Assembly (NCBI RefSeq): GCF_003097615.1
Contig: NZ_QCZG01000016.1
Span: forward strand, 1 to 64,000
Direction of reading: 5' to 3'
Length of the DNA: 64,000 nt
Source of the DNA: Pueribacillus theae
GTDB taxonomy: Bacteria; Bacillota; Bacilli; Bacillales; UBA6769
The translations under genes were made by a program, and so were the position numbers. Below the pieces are notes generated by a model. The model was given only the letters and a program-made list of their open reading frames with translations. It was not told where the DNA came from and searched no databases. Within the stretch, counting starts at the first letter, position 1; the number at the start of each line of letters is the position of its first letter. This document shows positions 37,113 to 44,592 of this stretch, in pieces.

Positions 37113-37156
37113 TAAAATGCCTTACAAGGTTCAATGTTAACCAAGTAAGGCATTTT
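37113..37156 (-). terminator. Terminator of the ferredoxin gene
   Basis: AAAATGCCTTAC pairs with GTAAGGCATTTT, with an inner AAGGTT/AACCAA stem, immediately after the stop at 37162. It also lies just upstream of yuxK. Confidence 0.8.
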
Positions 37157-37161
37157 AGGAA

Positions 37162-37401
37162 CTATGATATACCAAAGAACTTTTCCGCTTTTCTAAGAAA
37201 TTCTTCTTCTTCTGGAGTTGCATCATATTCCTCAATAATAGCATCGACTGGACAAACCGCTACACAAGCACCGCAGTCAATACAAATATCTGGGTTTATA
37301 AAATATTGGTCTTCCCCTTCTTCTATGCAATCAACGGGACATACGTCCACACATTCCGCAGCTTTCTCCCCAATACATGGGCTCAAAATTACAAATGCCA
37401 T
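37162..37401 (-). CDS. Ferredoxin, 3Fe-4S/4Fe-4S type
   Basis: 79-residue low-potential electron carrier. First cluster ligands in SPCIGEKAAECVDVCPVDC, second in CIDCGACVAVCPVDAI; spacing C-x7-C-x3-CP then C-x2-C-x2-C-x3-CP is typical of 7Fe ferredoxins. The acidic C-terminus fits known Bacillus proteins. ATG at 37401 follows GGTGGGGGTG. The electron partner is unknown; it is next to but separately terminated from the sigma-54 catabolic operon. Confidence 0.93.
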   Translation of the reverse strand: MAFVILSPCIGEKAAECVDVCPVDCIEEGEDQYFINPDICIDCGACVAVCPVDAIIEEYDATPEEEEFLRKAEKFFGIS

Positions 37402-37545
37402 CTCTATTCACCCCCACCTTTCCTGCAAATATGTCATTTCAATTTTACCACCTCTTTTTATTATAAACAAACGAAAAGATTTTTGAAATAATCAATGTTT
37501 GTCACTACCATTGCTTTTTTCGAATGAGGAATTGAGGTATTGAAA

Positions 37546-38880
37546 CTATTTCAAATTGTATTTTGACATTTTTCTATACAAACTTGCCAAGTGGATGTTT
37601 AATTTTTCTGCGGCAAGTGTTTTGTCACCATTTGTTTCTTCTAAAGCGCGCTCAATAGCTGAAATTTCTGCGTTTGTTACTTCCTCTTCTAAAGATAGCA
37701 ATTCTTTCATTTGTGGTTTCTGGTAAATCGGGAAATTTGCGTAAGGCAAAAAGAAGTCGTCTAATGTTAATGTGCCACCTTCAACAATATTCATGCCACG
37801 TTCGATAAAAGACTTCAGTTCACGAACGTTTCCCGGCCAATCATAATTTAACATCCAATCTTTAAGCAACGGATCAATTTCTTTGACGTTTAATCCGAAC
37901 TCATCATTAAAATCATCAATAAACTGATCAGCTAAGAGGAGGATGTCTTCTTTTCGGTCTCTTAATGGGGGGATTTTCAATTCAAAGACAAGCAGTCTGT
38001 AAAAAAGGTCTTGGCGAAATTTTCCTTCTTGCACAAGTGTCATTAAATCACGGTTTGTAGCTGCAATAATTCGAATATCAACCCTTTTTCGCCCTGTACC
38101 GCCCAAACGCTCAATCTCCCTTTCCTGCAAAACACGCAAAAATTTTCCTTGTGTGATGAAAGGCAATTCAGAAATTTCGTCTAGGAAGAGCGTCCCATTT
38201 TGCGCAAGTTCGATTTTTCCGGGTTTTCCATCTTTTCCTGCTCCACTAAATGCGCCAGCTTCATAACCAAACAGTTCAGATTCAAATAAACTTTCTGGTA
38301 TAGAGGCGCAATTTATTGGAATAAAAGGACCTTCTCGTCTTGGGCTTAGATCATGGATGGCTTGGGCGAACAATTCCTTGCCGGTTCCGCTTTCTCCTGT
38401 TAAAAGGACAGTAGAGCTGCCTCTTGAAACTCTCGCAGCCAGCTCTTTAATCTGTTCGATTGCTGAACTCGTTCCATTGATTTGTTCAAAGGTGTAGGAA
38501 TGTGATAAAGGACGTTGTTTTCTTTTTACTTTTCTCCTTTTTTGTTGTTCGTTATTATTCAAAAGGGACAGCAACTCTTGTCTATATGACTCTTCATATT
38601 TTAAAATGACTTGGCAAATAAAACCTTTTTGCGAACAGAGAAATACTTTAAGCAAACATGGGATATTATTCAAAACTCCAAAAACAATGGCTTCCGAGTT
38701 CGCAGCAATTCCTATTTTTTGTAGTGAAGTTTCTTTTAACATTTGATTGAAATGAGTAAGTTGCGAAGATTCCAAGTTGAAATGTTCACATAACTGCTGG
38801 CTAACATGGATAAGCCTGCCATTCGTATCTATTTCAAAGAATCCCCAATCCCAAAACGTTTTTTTGGATTCATCCAACAT
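37546..38880 (-). CDS. Sigma-54-dependent activator of the cyclohexanecarboxylate-type operon
   Basis: Enhancer-binding protein of 444 residues. N-terminal PAS-like sensor (about 1-115, GFFEIDTNGRLIHVSQQLCE), a basic linker, AAA+ domain (about 135-365) with Walker A GESGTGKE, Walker B NGTLFLDEISE and R-finger region, then a Fis-type helix-turn-helix ending with KTLAAEKLNIHLASLYRKM. The sigma-54 contact loop reads GAFSGA instead of GAFTGA. ATG at 38880 follows AGGTG, five bases after the maoC-like stop, so the genes are co-transcribed. By position it should sense an intermediate of this pathway and act at the promoter at 44009-44025. Confidence 0.85.
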   Translation of the reverse strand: MLDESKKTFWDWGFFEIDTNGRLIHVSQQLCEHFNLESSQLTHFNQMLKETSLQKIGIAANSEAIVFGVLNNIPCLLKVFLCSQKGFICQVILKYEESYRQELLSLLNNNEQQKRRKVKRKQRPLSHSYTFEQINGTSSAIEQIKELAARVSRGSSTVLLTGESGTGKELFAQAIHDLSPRREGPFIPINCASIPESLFESELFGYEAGAFSGAGKDGKPGKIELAQNGTLFLDEISELPFITQGKFLRVLQEREIERLGGTGRKRVDIRIIAATNRDLMTLVQEGKFRQDLFYRLLVFELKIPPLRDRKEDILLLADQFIDDFNDEFGLNVKEIDPLLKDWMLNYDWPGNVRELKSFIERGMNIVEGGTLTLDDFFLPYANFPIYQKPQMKELLSLEEEVTNAEISAIERALEETNGDKTLAAEKLNIHLASLYRKMSKYNLK

Positions 38881-38884
38881 GTAA

Positions 38885-39319
38885 TCACCTATTGTTTTCG
38901 TTTGGTAAAAGAAAGACAACGACTTGGCCTTTTACGACTTCTTTACCATTTTGGTTATAACAGCTAACTTTTTGAGTAATCCAGTTTCGTTCATGATTTA
39001 TATCTATGACCTGAAGTTCTGCACTAATTGTATCGCCTATATAAATTGGATGACAGAAAATGATTTCTTTTTGTAAAAGGACACACGCTGTTCCGGGCAG
39101 CTTTGTACTGATCACTTCTGTGATCAAGCCTTCAGATAAAAGCCCTGGCACGATTGGTCCGTCAAAATGGGGTTTCCAAACATTTTCCTCCCGTTTGTAA
39201 ACGGAGTTGAATTCTCTTGTTAATGTATTGCAAAGGTGAACATCTTCTTCCGTAAATGTTCGTTGAATTCTTGCCACTTGCCCAACAAACAAATCCGTTA
39301 ATGTATAATTACTCATCAT
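38885..39319 (-). CDS. MaoC-like hot-dog-fold protein, altered active site
   Basis: 144 residues with the MaoC/PhaJ hot-dog layout: N-terminal FVGQVARIQRTFTEEDVHLC, then FDGPIVPGLLSEGLI, and a C-terminal QVIDINHERNWITQKVSCYNQ sheet. Known R-specific enoyl-CoA hydratases have a catalytic D-x-N-P-x-H; here the same place reads EFNSVY, replacing Asp by Glu and His by Tyr. The pathway lacks an obvious hydratase for the cyclohexene-carboxyl-CoA step, so this protein is the position-based candidate, but the residues argue for a changed or non-hydratase role. Confidence 0.7.
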   Translation of the reverse strand: MMSNYTLTDLFVGQVARIQRTFTEEDVHLCNTLTREFNSVYKREENVWKPHFDGPIVPGLLSEGLITEVISTKLPGTACVLLQKEIIFCHPIYIGDTISAELQVIDINHERNWITQKVSCYNQNGKEVVKGQVVVFLLPNENNR

Positions 39320-39354
39320 TTTTACTCCTATTATTTGGTTTTTATCTTTATTGA

Positions 39355-39360
39355 ATTATA
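39355..39360 (-). promoter_or_regulatory. Possible SigA -10 box for maoC-like/regulator genes
   Basis: TATAAT on the minus strand, 36 bases before the maoC-like start. The -35 (GGATTT at 17 bases) is poor. A constitutive source of the activator would fit. Confidence 0.35.
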
Positions 39361-39390
39361 CCGTAAACATACATTTTAAATCCATTGAAA

Positions 39391-39407
39391 GCCGGGAGAT
39401 TCCCGGC
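39391..39407. terminator. Hairpin between CoA ligase and maoC-like genes
   Basis: GCCGGGA pairs with TCCCGGC around three bases. The minus-strand T tract is short (CTTTC), so this may only attenuate transcription from the sigma-54 promoter into the maoC-like and regulator genes. Confidence 0.55.
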
Positions 39408-39436
39408 CTTCAGGTTGCTATATATTAATTAATTGG

Positions 39437-41131
39437 TTACCTTTCGGGAACAAGATCCTTCGCTTGCTCTCTTAATGCAAATCTTTGAAATTTCCCGGTA
39501 CTTGTCATAGGAAATTCTTTCACAATTTTCAACGCTTCAGGCCAGTGGGTTTTGTTCACACCTTTTTCCTCCAAGTAGGCGGTCACATCTTTTAATGTGA
39601 GGCGGTCATTTTCATTTTTTAGAACGAGGATCGCCGCTGCACGCTGCCCTAATCGCTCATCTGGAATTGCGACAATGGCCGCTTGCGAAACGGCCGGATG
39701 GGTATAGAGCACCTCTTCAATTTCACGCGGATCGATTTTGTAGCCGCCTCGGTTGATTAAGTCATCTCTTCGTGAAATAAAGGTGCCGTAACCATTTTCA
39801 TCCATGCGAATAATATCTGCAGAATGAAACCAGCCGTCTTTAAACATTTTTTCCGTATTGTTTGGTTGGTTATAATAACCGGGGATAAAACTTGGTCCTT
39901 TCACGCATATTTCTCCTTCGCAAGGTGGCGTTAAATCTTCTCCACTCGGAGAAATTAAACGTTCTTCCAGTCCCTCAATTAATTTGCCGAGTGATGAACT
40001 TGTTACTTCAATGCTGTCATTAGGCCGCGTGCAATGGGTAGCGCCCGCTTCCGTATAGCCGTAAAAAGCGATAATACCCGCTCCGGTACGCTTATTTAAT
40101 GTATTTAAAATATCATAAGGGCAAGTTGCGCCAGCATAGGCTATTGTTTCAATCGAATGAACATCGCGGTTCTCTAGCCCATCGAACCTTGCCAAATCAA
40201 TTAACATGGGAGGCGCTCCCAAAAGGGTTGTCGGTTTTTCTCTTTCAATCAATTCAACAGCTTTTTCCACATCCCAAGCTTGCAGCAAGATTACCGGTGC
40301 CCCGCGGTACAATGCGCCAAGACAACCTATCCCCAAACCGGTAAGATGGGCAATCGGAGTGACAATGAACCACCGCGCATCCCGCGGCAATTGCAAAATT
40401 TCATTGAAACGGTTGACCCAATACAAATTATTTGCGTGTAAATGCAATTCGGCTTTTGGTCTGCCCGTTGTTCCGGACGTAAACATAATGAAAAATGGAT
40501 CAGTTCCCACAGGTCGCGTTTTTTCTAATTCCGCTCTAGAACCATTCTCCCCAATTTTTAAAAGATTTCCATAACTCACTGTATCAGAATCATTTTGTCC
40601 CGAGACGACAATAAGATGCTCTAAACAAGTATGTTTGTCTTTTAGTTGCCTTGCCATATCCAAATAATTTCGATTTCTGAAAGAATCAGGAATCATGAGT
40701 GCGGACGCTTCAGTTAGTTCCAATACATAATCCAAGTCATGTGCTGTATAAGGTATGTGGCATAGTACAGGCAAAATTCCTGCTTTCGCCGCCCCCATGA
40801 GCGCGATAAGAAATTGACTGCTGTTCGGAAGCTGCAACGCAATGCGATCTCCTGGCTTAAGCCCTAACTCCAGCAAGCCAAGAGCAAAATTAGACGATTG
40901 CCTGTCATATTCCTGATATGTGGTGACATCTCCATTTTCATCAATAATTGCAGGGTTGTCGGGTTGTTCTTTCGCATGGCGTTCCAGGTGATGTACAAAA
41001 CTTTCCTCTTTCCAATCACCAGAGGATAGGTAATTTTCGATTGTTTCTTTTGACATCCATACATAATCTTTTGACAGCAGATTATCAATGCTGGTTTTTA
41101 AAGTTTCTGATTGAATCAATTTTTTCACCAA
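39437..41131 (-). CDS. Acyl-CoA ligase (AMP-forming), candidate cyclohexanecarboxylate-CoA ligase
   Basis: 564-residue ANL-family ligase activating a carboxylic acid to its CoA thioester. Motifs: phosphate loop IMFTSGTTGRPKAELH (Ala where Gly is usual after PK), FYGYTEAGATHC, GWFHSADIIRMDENGY, ISRRDDLINRGGYKI and catalytic Lys in FPMTSTGKFQRF. Context after badH/badI makes cyclohexanecarboxylate or a related cyclic acid the expected substrate; the sequence alone would also fit an aryl-acid ligase. The start is uncertain (TTG 41131 or GTG 41128), as AAGGG lies very close. It follows badH after 22 bases. Confidence 0.85.
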   Translation of the reverse strand: MVKKLIQSETLKTSIDNLLSKDYVWMSKETIENYLSSGDWKEESFVHHLERHAKEQPDNPAIIDENGDVTTYQEYDRQSSNFALGLLELGLKPGDRIALQLPNSSQFLIALMGAAKAGILPVLCHIPYTAHDLDYVLELTEASALMIPDSFRNRNYLDMARQLKDKHTCLEHLIVVSGQNDSDTVSYGNLLKIGENGSRAELEKTRPVGTDPFFIMFTSGTTGRPKAELHLHANNLYWVNRFNEILQLPRDARWFIVTPIAHLTGLGIGCLGALYRGAPVILLQAWDVEKAVELIEREKPTTLLGAPPMLIDLARFDGLENRDVHSIETIAYAGATCPYDILNTLNKRTGAGIIAFYGYTEAGATHCTRPNDSIEVTSSSLGKLIEGLEERLISPSGEDLTPPCEGEICVKGPSFIPGYYNQPNNTEKMFKDGWFHSADIIRMDENGYGTFISRRDDLINRGGYKIDPREIEEVLYTHPAVSQAAIVAIPDERLGQRAAAILVLKNENDRLTLKDVTAYLEEKGVNKTHWPEALKIVKEFPMTSTGKFQRFALREQAKDLVPER

Positions 41132-41153
41132 CCCTTACAAAATTTTTGATCGA

Positions 41154-41906
41154 TTAAACCATTGTTAACCCACCGGAAACACTTAACGTCTGCCCTGTTA
41201 CAAATGAAGCTTCATCAGAACTGAAGTAACATACTGCGTTGGCAATATCTTCCGGCTCCGCTAAACGGCGAAATGGAATGGCTCTTTCAAGTGCACTTGA
41301 AATTTTCGGATTATCTTTAACAACATCTTGGAATAATGGTGTGTTTGCAGGTCCGGGGCAGACAACATTGACGTTAATTTTGTACCTCGCCATTTCTCTT
41401 GCGATCGTCTTCGAAAAGGCAATGATTCCGCCTTTTGCTGCTGAATACACCGCTTCTCCGCTCGATCCGACACGTCCGGCATCTGAAGCGATATTCACGA
41501 CTTTACCGAAACCTTGCTCGATCATCACTGGCAAGATGGTTTTGCACGTGTTTAAAACCCCCCTTAAATTAATTGCGATGACTTTGTCCCATGTTTCTTC
41601 GGTATTGTCTAAAAAAGGCTCAACTTTATCCCAGCCAGCGTTATTAACTAGCACATCAATTTTTCCGTAATGTTTTATGACTCGATCAACCATCGTTCCA
41701 ACGTCTGAACGCTTCGTAACATCAACCTGAACGGCCAATGCTTCTCCACCTTCGGATTTTATCGTTTCAACAGTGTGTTGTGCCGTCTCCAAATCGATAT
41801 CAGTTACAACTGCCTTTGCACCTTCATTTGCAAGTTTTCTAGCGATTGCTTTTCCAATTCCCCTTCCTGCACCGGTAACAATTGCAACTTTGTCTTGTAA
41901 CCTCAT
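41154..41906 (-). CDS. badH: 2-Hydroxycyclohexanecarboxyl-CoA dehydrogenase BadH-like SDR
   Basis: NAD-dependent SDR, 250 residues, oxidising the 2-hydroxy group to the beta-keto thioester. TGAGRGIGKAIA near the start, NNAGWD, catalytic NIASDAGRVGSSGEAVYSAA including Tyr-x3-Lys, and VVCPGPANTPL. The stretch with SDAGRVGSSGEAVY and the C-terminal TGQTLSVSGGLTM resemble Rhodopseudomonas palustris BadH closely. AGGAG precedes ATG at 41906. Being next to badI, which uses its product, supports the assignment strongly. Confidence 0.88.
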   Translation of the reverse strand: MRLQDKVAIVTGAGRGIGKAIARKLANEGAKAVVTDIDLETAQHTVETIKSEGGEALAVQVDVTKRSDVGTMVDRVIKHYGKIDVLVNNAGWDKVEPFLDNTEETWDKVIAINLRGVLNTCKTILPVMIEQGFGKVVNIASDAGRVGSSGEAVYSAAKGGIIAFSKTIAREMARYKINVNVVCPGPANTPLFQDVVKDNPKISSALERAIPFRRLAEPEDIANAVCYFSSDEASFVTGQTLSVSGGLTMV

Positions 41907-41935
41907 GATTGCATGCTCCTTTTCTATGAAGATGA

Positions 41936-42736
41936 TTATCCTTTATAGTATTTTCGAAAATCAGCAGGCCTTTTTTCTATAAACGCTTGATTGCCTTCCA
42001 ACGCTTCTTCTGATCGATAATACATGGCAAGTGAGCCCATCGCGAGTTGTGTAATTCCTGCTATATTTGCGCTGTCGGCATTAAATGAATATTTTAACAT
42101 TTTAAGTGCAGTAGGGCTTTTTTCGAGAATTTTATTGCACCATTCTTCCGTTTCTTCCATCAGCTTCTCATGGGGGACAACTTTGTTTACGAGTCCCATC
42201 TCCTGCGCCTCTTCTGCTCCATACTGTTCACATAAAAACCAAATTTCCCTCGCTTTCTTTTCACCAATCACCCTTGCCAAGTATGCGCTTCCATAGCCAG
42301 CATCATAGCTTCCTACCTTAGGTCCGACTTGGCCGAATCTAGCTTTATCTGATGCCATTGTTAAATCACAGATGACATGAAGGACATGGCCCCCTCCAAT
42401 TGCATATCCGTTAACTGCCGCGATGACTGGTTTCGGGATATTCCGTATGGTATTGTGCAATTCTTCGATTTCCATTCCAATGCCATTTCCTAATCCACCA
42501 GCGCCACTGTATCCATCACCGCCGCGATCCTTTTGGTCTCCGCCGACACAAAAAGCTTTATCGCCAGTCCCTGTCAGCACGACAACACCAATCTTGTTAT
42601 CATCCCAAGCATCACGAAACGCATGGATCATTTCTGTCACCGTTTTCGGACGAAATGCGTTATATACTTCCGGTCTATTTATCGTAACTTTTGCAATTCC
42701 ATTGTTTTTTTCATAGATAATATCTGAATAGGTCAT
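41936..42736 (-). CDS. badI: 2-Ketocyclohexanecarboxyl-CoA hydrolase BadI
   Basis: Crotonase-fold enzyme that opens the ring of 2-ketocyclohexanecarboxyl-CoA to pimeloyl-CoA. It follows R. palustris BadI almost block by block: [70 protein letters not shown] and [18 protein letters not shown]. MenB-type naphthoyl synthases are related, but the [20 protein letters not shown] pattern and the neighbours favour BadI. ATG at 42736 follows GGGAGG; 266 residues. Pimeloyl-CoA would then enter beta-oxidation; no such genes lie next to it. Confidence 0.9.
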   Translation of the reverse strand: MTYSDIIYEKNNGIAKVTINRPEVYNAFRPKTVTEMIHAFRDAWDDNKIGVVVLTGTGDKAFCVGGDQKDRGGDGYSGAGGLGNGIGMEIEELHNTIRNIPKPVIAAVNGYAIGGGHVLHVICDLTMASDKARFGQVGPKVGSYDAGYGSAYLARVIGEKKAREIWFLCEQYGAEEAQEMGLVNKVVPHEKLMEETEEWCNKILEKSPTALKMLKYSFNADSANIAGITQLAMGSLAMYYRSEEALEGNQAFIEKRPADFRKYYKG

Positions 42737-42750
42737 AAGTAAATCCTCCC

Positions 42751-43905
42751 TCAATAAGGTTTAAACTCTTTGCCGATCAATTCCCTAGCAATGACAATTT
42801 TTTGAGTTTGAGCGGTTCCATCACCAATTTCCAATCCGATGACATCACGCAACCGTTGTTCAATCGGCATTTCTTTCGTGTACGCATAATGGCCATTCAA
42901 TAACAAGCATTCATGAATGGCCTCCCTTGCTAAGTAAGGCCCCATCCATTTACACATTGATGCTTCTTTTGTATGCGGAAGTCCTTTATCCCTTAGCCAA
43001 AGCGTTCGGTAACACAACCATTTCGCCATTTCCAGCCATGTATGATGTTCTGCTATCGGAAATTGAACCCCTTCGAATTTCGCCAATGGACGGCCAAATG
43101 CGTGTCTACCTTTTACATGTTCGATTGTTTCCTCCAACGTTTGCTCCGCTGCCCCGAGACACTGTAATGCAATCAAAACTCGGCTTAGGTCAAAGCCATT
43201 CATGACTTGATAAAAACCTTTATTTTCTTCTCCGATTAAATAATCACCGGGAATGCAAACGTCATTCAGAAAAATTGAACCTCTGCCAATTGGCACGTTT
43301 CCCATATCGTGGTAGCTTTGTATTTCCAATCCTTCTGAATCCCGGGGCACCATAAATGCACTAACTCCCCGAGCACCTTCATCAGGGCTGGTTTTCGCAA
43401 AAACAACAAACCCATGGGCGACTTTCGCAAATGAAATACCTGATTTTTCTCCAGATAAAATATACGAATTCCCGTCTTTTGCCGCTTTCGTTTGCAAATT
43501 CGCTGCATCTGATCCGGCACCAGGTTCCGTTATTGCAATTCCTAACAAACAATTTCCTGAAGCCATCGGTTTTAACCACTCTTCTTTTATTCTTTCGGAA
43601 GCAAATTCCTGAAGGATTTCACCGATTAGCCCATTTAAGATGACTGCATAGGCGGCATTAAAATCTCCTTTTCCGATTTCCTCTGCCGCTATTCCTGTTG
43701 TGATGCAGCTCGCCGAACTGCCATTATATTGTTCATGTACACGCAGTCCAGTAACGCCGAGAGTACCCAATTTCCCCCATATGTCAAAAGGGAATTTTTC
43801 TTCCCGATCCCATTTCATATAATTAGGGAGCAGTTCCTTTTTTGAAAAGTCTCGAAGAATTTGACGAAAGGCGATCTGGTCTTCCGTCCAACTGAAATCC
43901 AACAT
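42751..43905 (-). CDS. Acyl-CoA dehydrogenase, candidate cyclohexanecarboxyl-CoA dehydrogenase
   Basis: FAD enzyme introducing a C=C next to the thioester. Family segments: [69 protein letters not shown] and the C-terminal [19 protein letters not shown]. In medium-chain enzymes the last motif has the catalytic Glu (EGT); here it is Asp (DGT). First gene of the operon behind the -24/-12 promoter. ATG at 43905 follows GAGGG; 384 residues. The cyclic substrate is inferred from badI and badH. Confidence 0.85.
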   Translation of the reverse strand: MLDFSWTEDQIAFRQILRDFSKKELLPNYMKWDREEKFPFDIWGKLGTLGVTGLRVHEQYNGSSASCITTGIAAEEIGKGDFNAAYAVILNGLIGEILQEFASERIKEEWLKPMASGNCLLGIAITEPGAGSDAANLQTKAAKDGNSYILSGEKSGISFAKVAHGFVVFAKTSPDEGARGVSAFMVPRDSEGLEIQSYHDMGNVPIGRGSIFLNDVCIPGDYLIGEENKGFYQVMNGFDLSRVLIALQCLGAAEQTLEETIEHVKGRHAFGRPLAKFEGVQFPIAEHHTWLEMAKWLCYRTLWLRDKGLPHTKEASMCKWMGPYLAREAIHECLLLNGHYAYTKEMPIEQRLRDVIGLEIGDGTAQTQKIVIARELIGKEFKPY

Positions 43906-44008
43906 GATCATCCCTCTATTTCTTTTTTTCTAACTATATAACTTCTGTCACTTTTACGTGTTGATTCCCTCCTCTCAAACGAATTCATTTCTTCACATTT
44001 CTATATAA

Positions 44009-44025
44009 AGCAAAAATGATGCCAA
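44009..44025 (-). promoter_or_regulatory. Sigma-54 (-24/-12) promoter of the cyclohexanecarboxylate-type operon
   Basis: Minus strand TTGGCATCATTTTTGCT: GG and GC are 12 bases apart, and the only departure from TTGGCAC-N5-TTGCT is C to T. It lies about 105 bases before the acyl-CoA dehydrogenase start. The motif is nearly identical to that at 27162-27178. Confidence 0.87.
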
Positions 44026-44096
44026 TATTTAAACCTTGATATAACAGGATATTTTCAAAAAATGAGCGGAAAACTTTTTGCGTTATGGATAATTTT

Positions 44097-44112
44097 TTCG
44101 CAATGTTGCGAA
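44097..44112. promoter_or_regulatory. 16-bp palindrome, candidate activator-binding site
   Basis: TTCGCAA-TG-TTGCGAA, arms of seven bases, about 75-90 bases upstream of the -24 box. A half-match TTTTTGCG lies about 15 bases closer. Position and symmetry fit a Fis-type enhancer-binding protein dimer. Confidence 0.55.
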
Positions 44113-44284
44113 GACAAATGCTGTGAGACTTATCAGGGATTATTCTTCGATTCATCGAAGCCTTGAAGTGGGGGTCTTACTGACGGCTGCGGCGTGATAA
44201 AAATTCATCCAAGTGTGATTAGCACCCACATTCGGGATGAAATCAGTCGCTTAGAAACGCAAAAAAGGAACAGTGAGTAACTCA
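44113..44284. other. Non-coding stretch with a possible short coding remnant
   Basis: No gene. On the plus strand a frame free of stops from about 44168 encodes GVIKIHPSVISTHIRDEISR and ends at a TAA near 44280. It looks protein-like but has no start or ribosome-binding site; I do not recognise it. It could be a gene remnant. Confidence 0.3.
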
Positions 44285-44334
44285 AATTAAAAATAGGCAC
44301 CTTAAAAAGGCCAATAGCCTGTCTTTAAGGTGCC
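44285..44334 (-). terminator. Terminator downstream of the CaiC-like ligase
   Basis: GGCACCTTAAA pairs with TTTAAGGTGCC, with an inner GGC-CAATA-GCC stem, followed on the minus strand by TATTTTTAATTT. It lies about 260 bases after the ligase stop; the sequence in between (44335-44592) holds nothing I can identify. Confidence 0.75.
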
Positions 44335-44592
44335 AAATATAGGATAATAAGCTCAATTGAGATTGTTGTTTCTCTTTAAATATTTTGTAATCTTGGAGTT
44401 TTGAGATAAGTGTAGAGGTTTTTCCCCATCCTCTATTGTTCGGAAATCAATGTTCTGGCCAGCTTTTTCTTTGAACCTCGTACATTTTGTATTTTCCCTT
44501 TCAAGCTAGTCTAGCAGCCCAATAAAAGTATACCTTCCAAAAAGTCTGGGACAGTCAGCCTCTAGTCTCCCTTGTTTATGCGTGAATATCAT

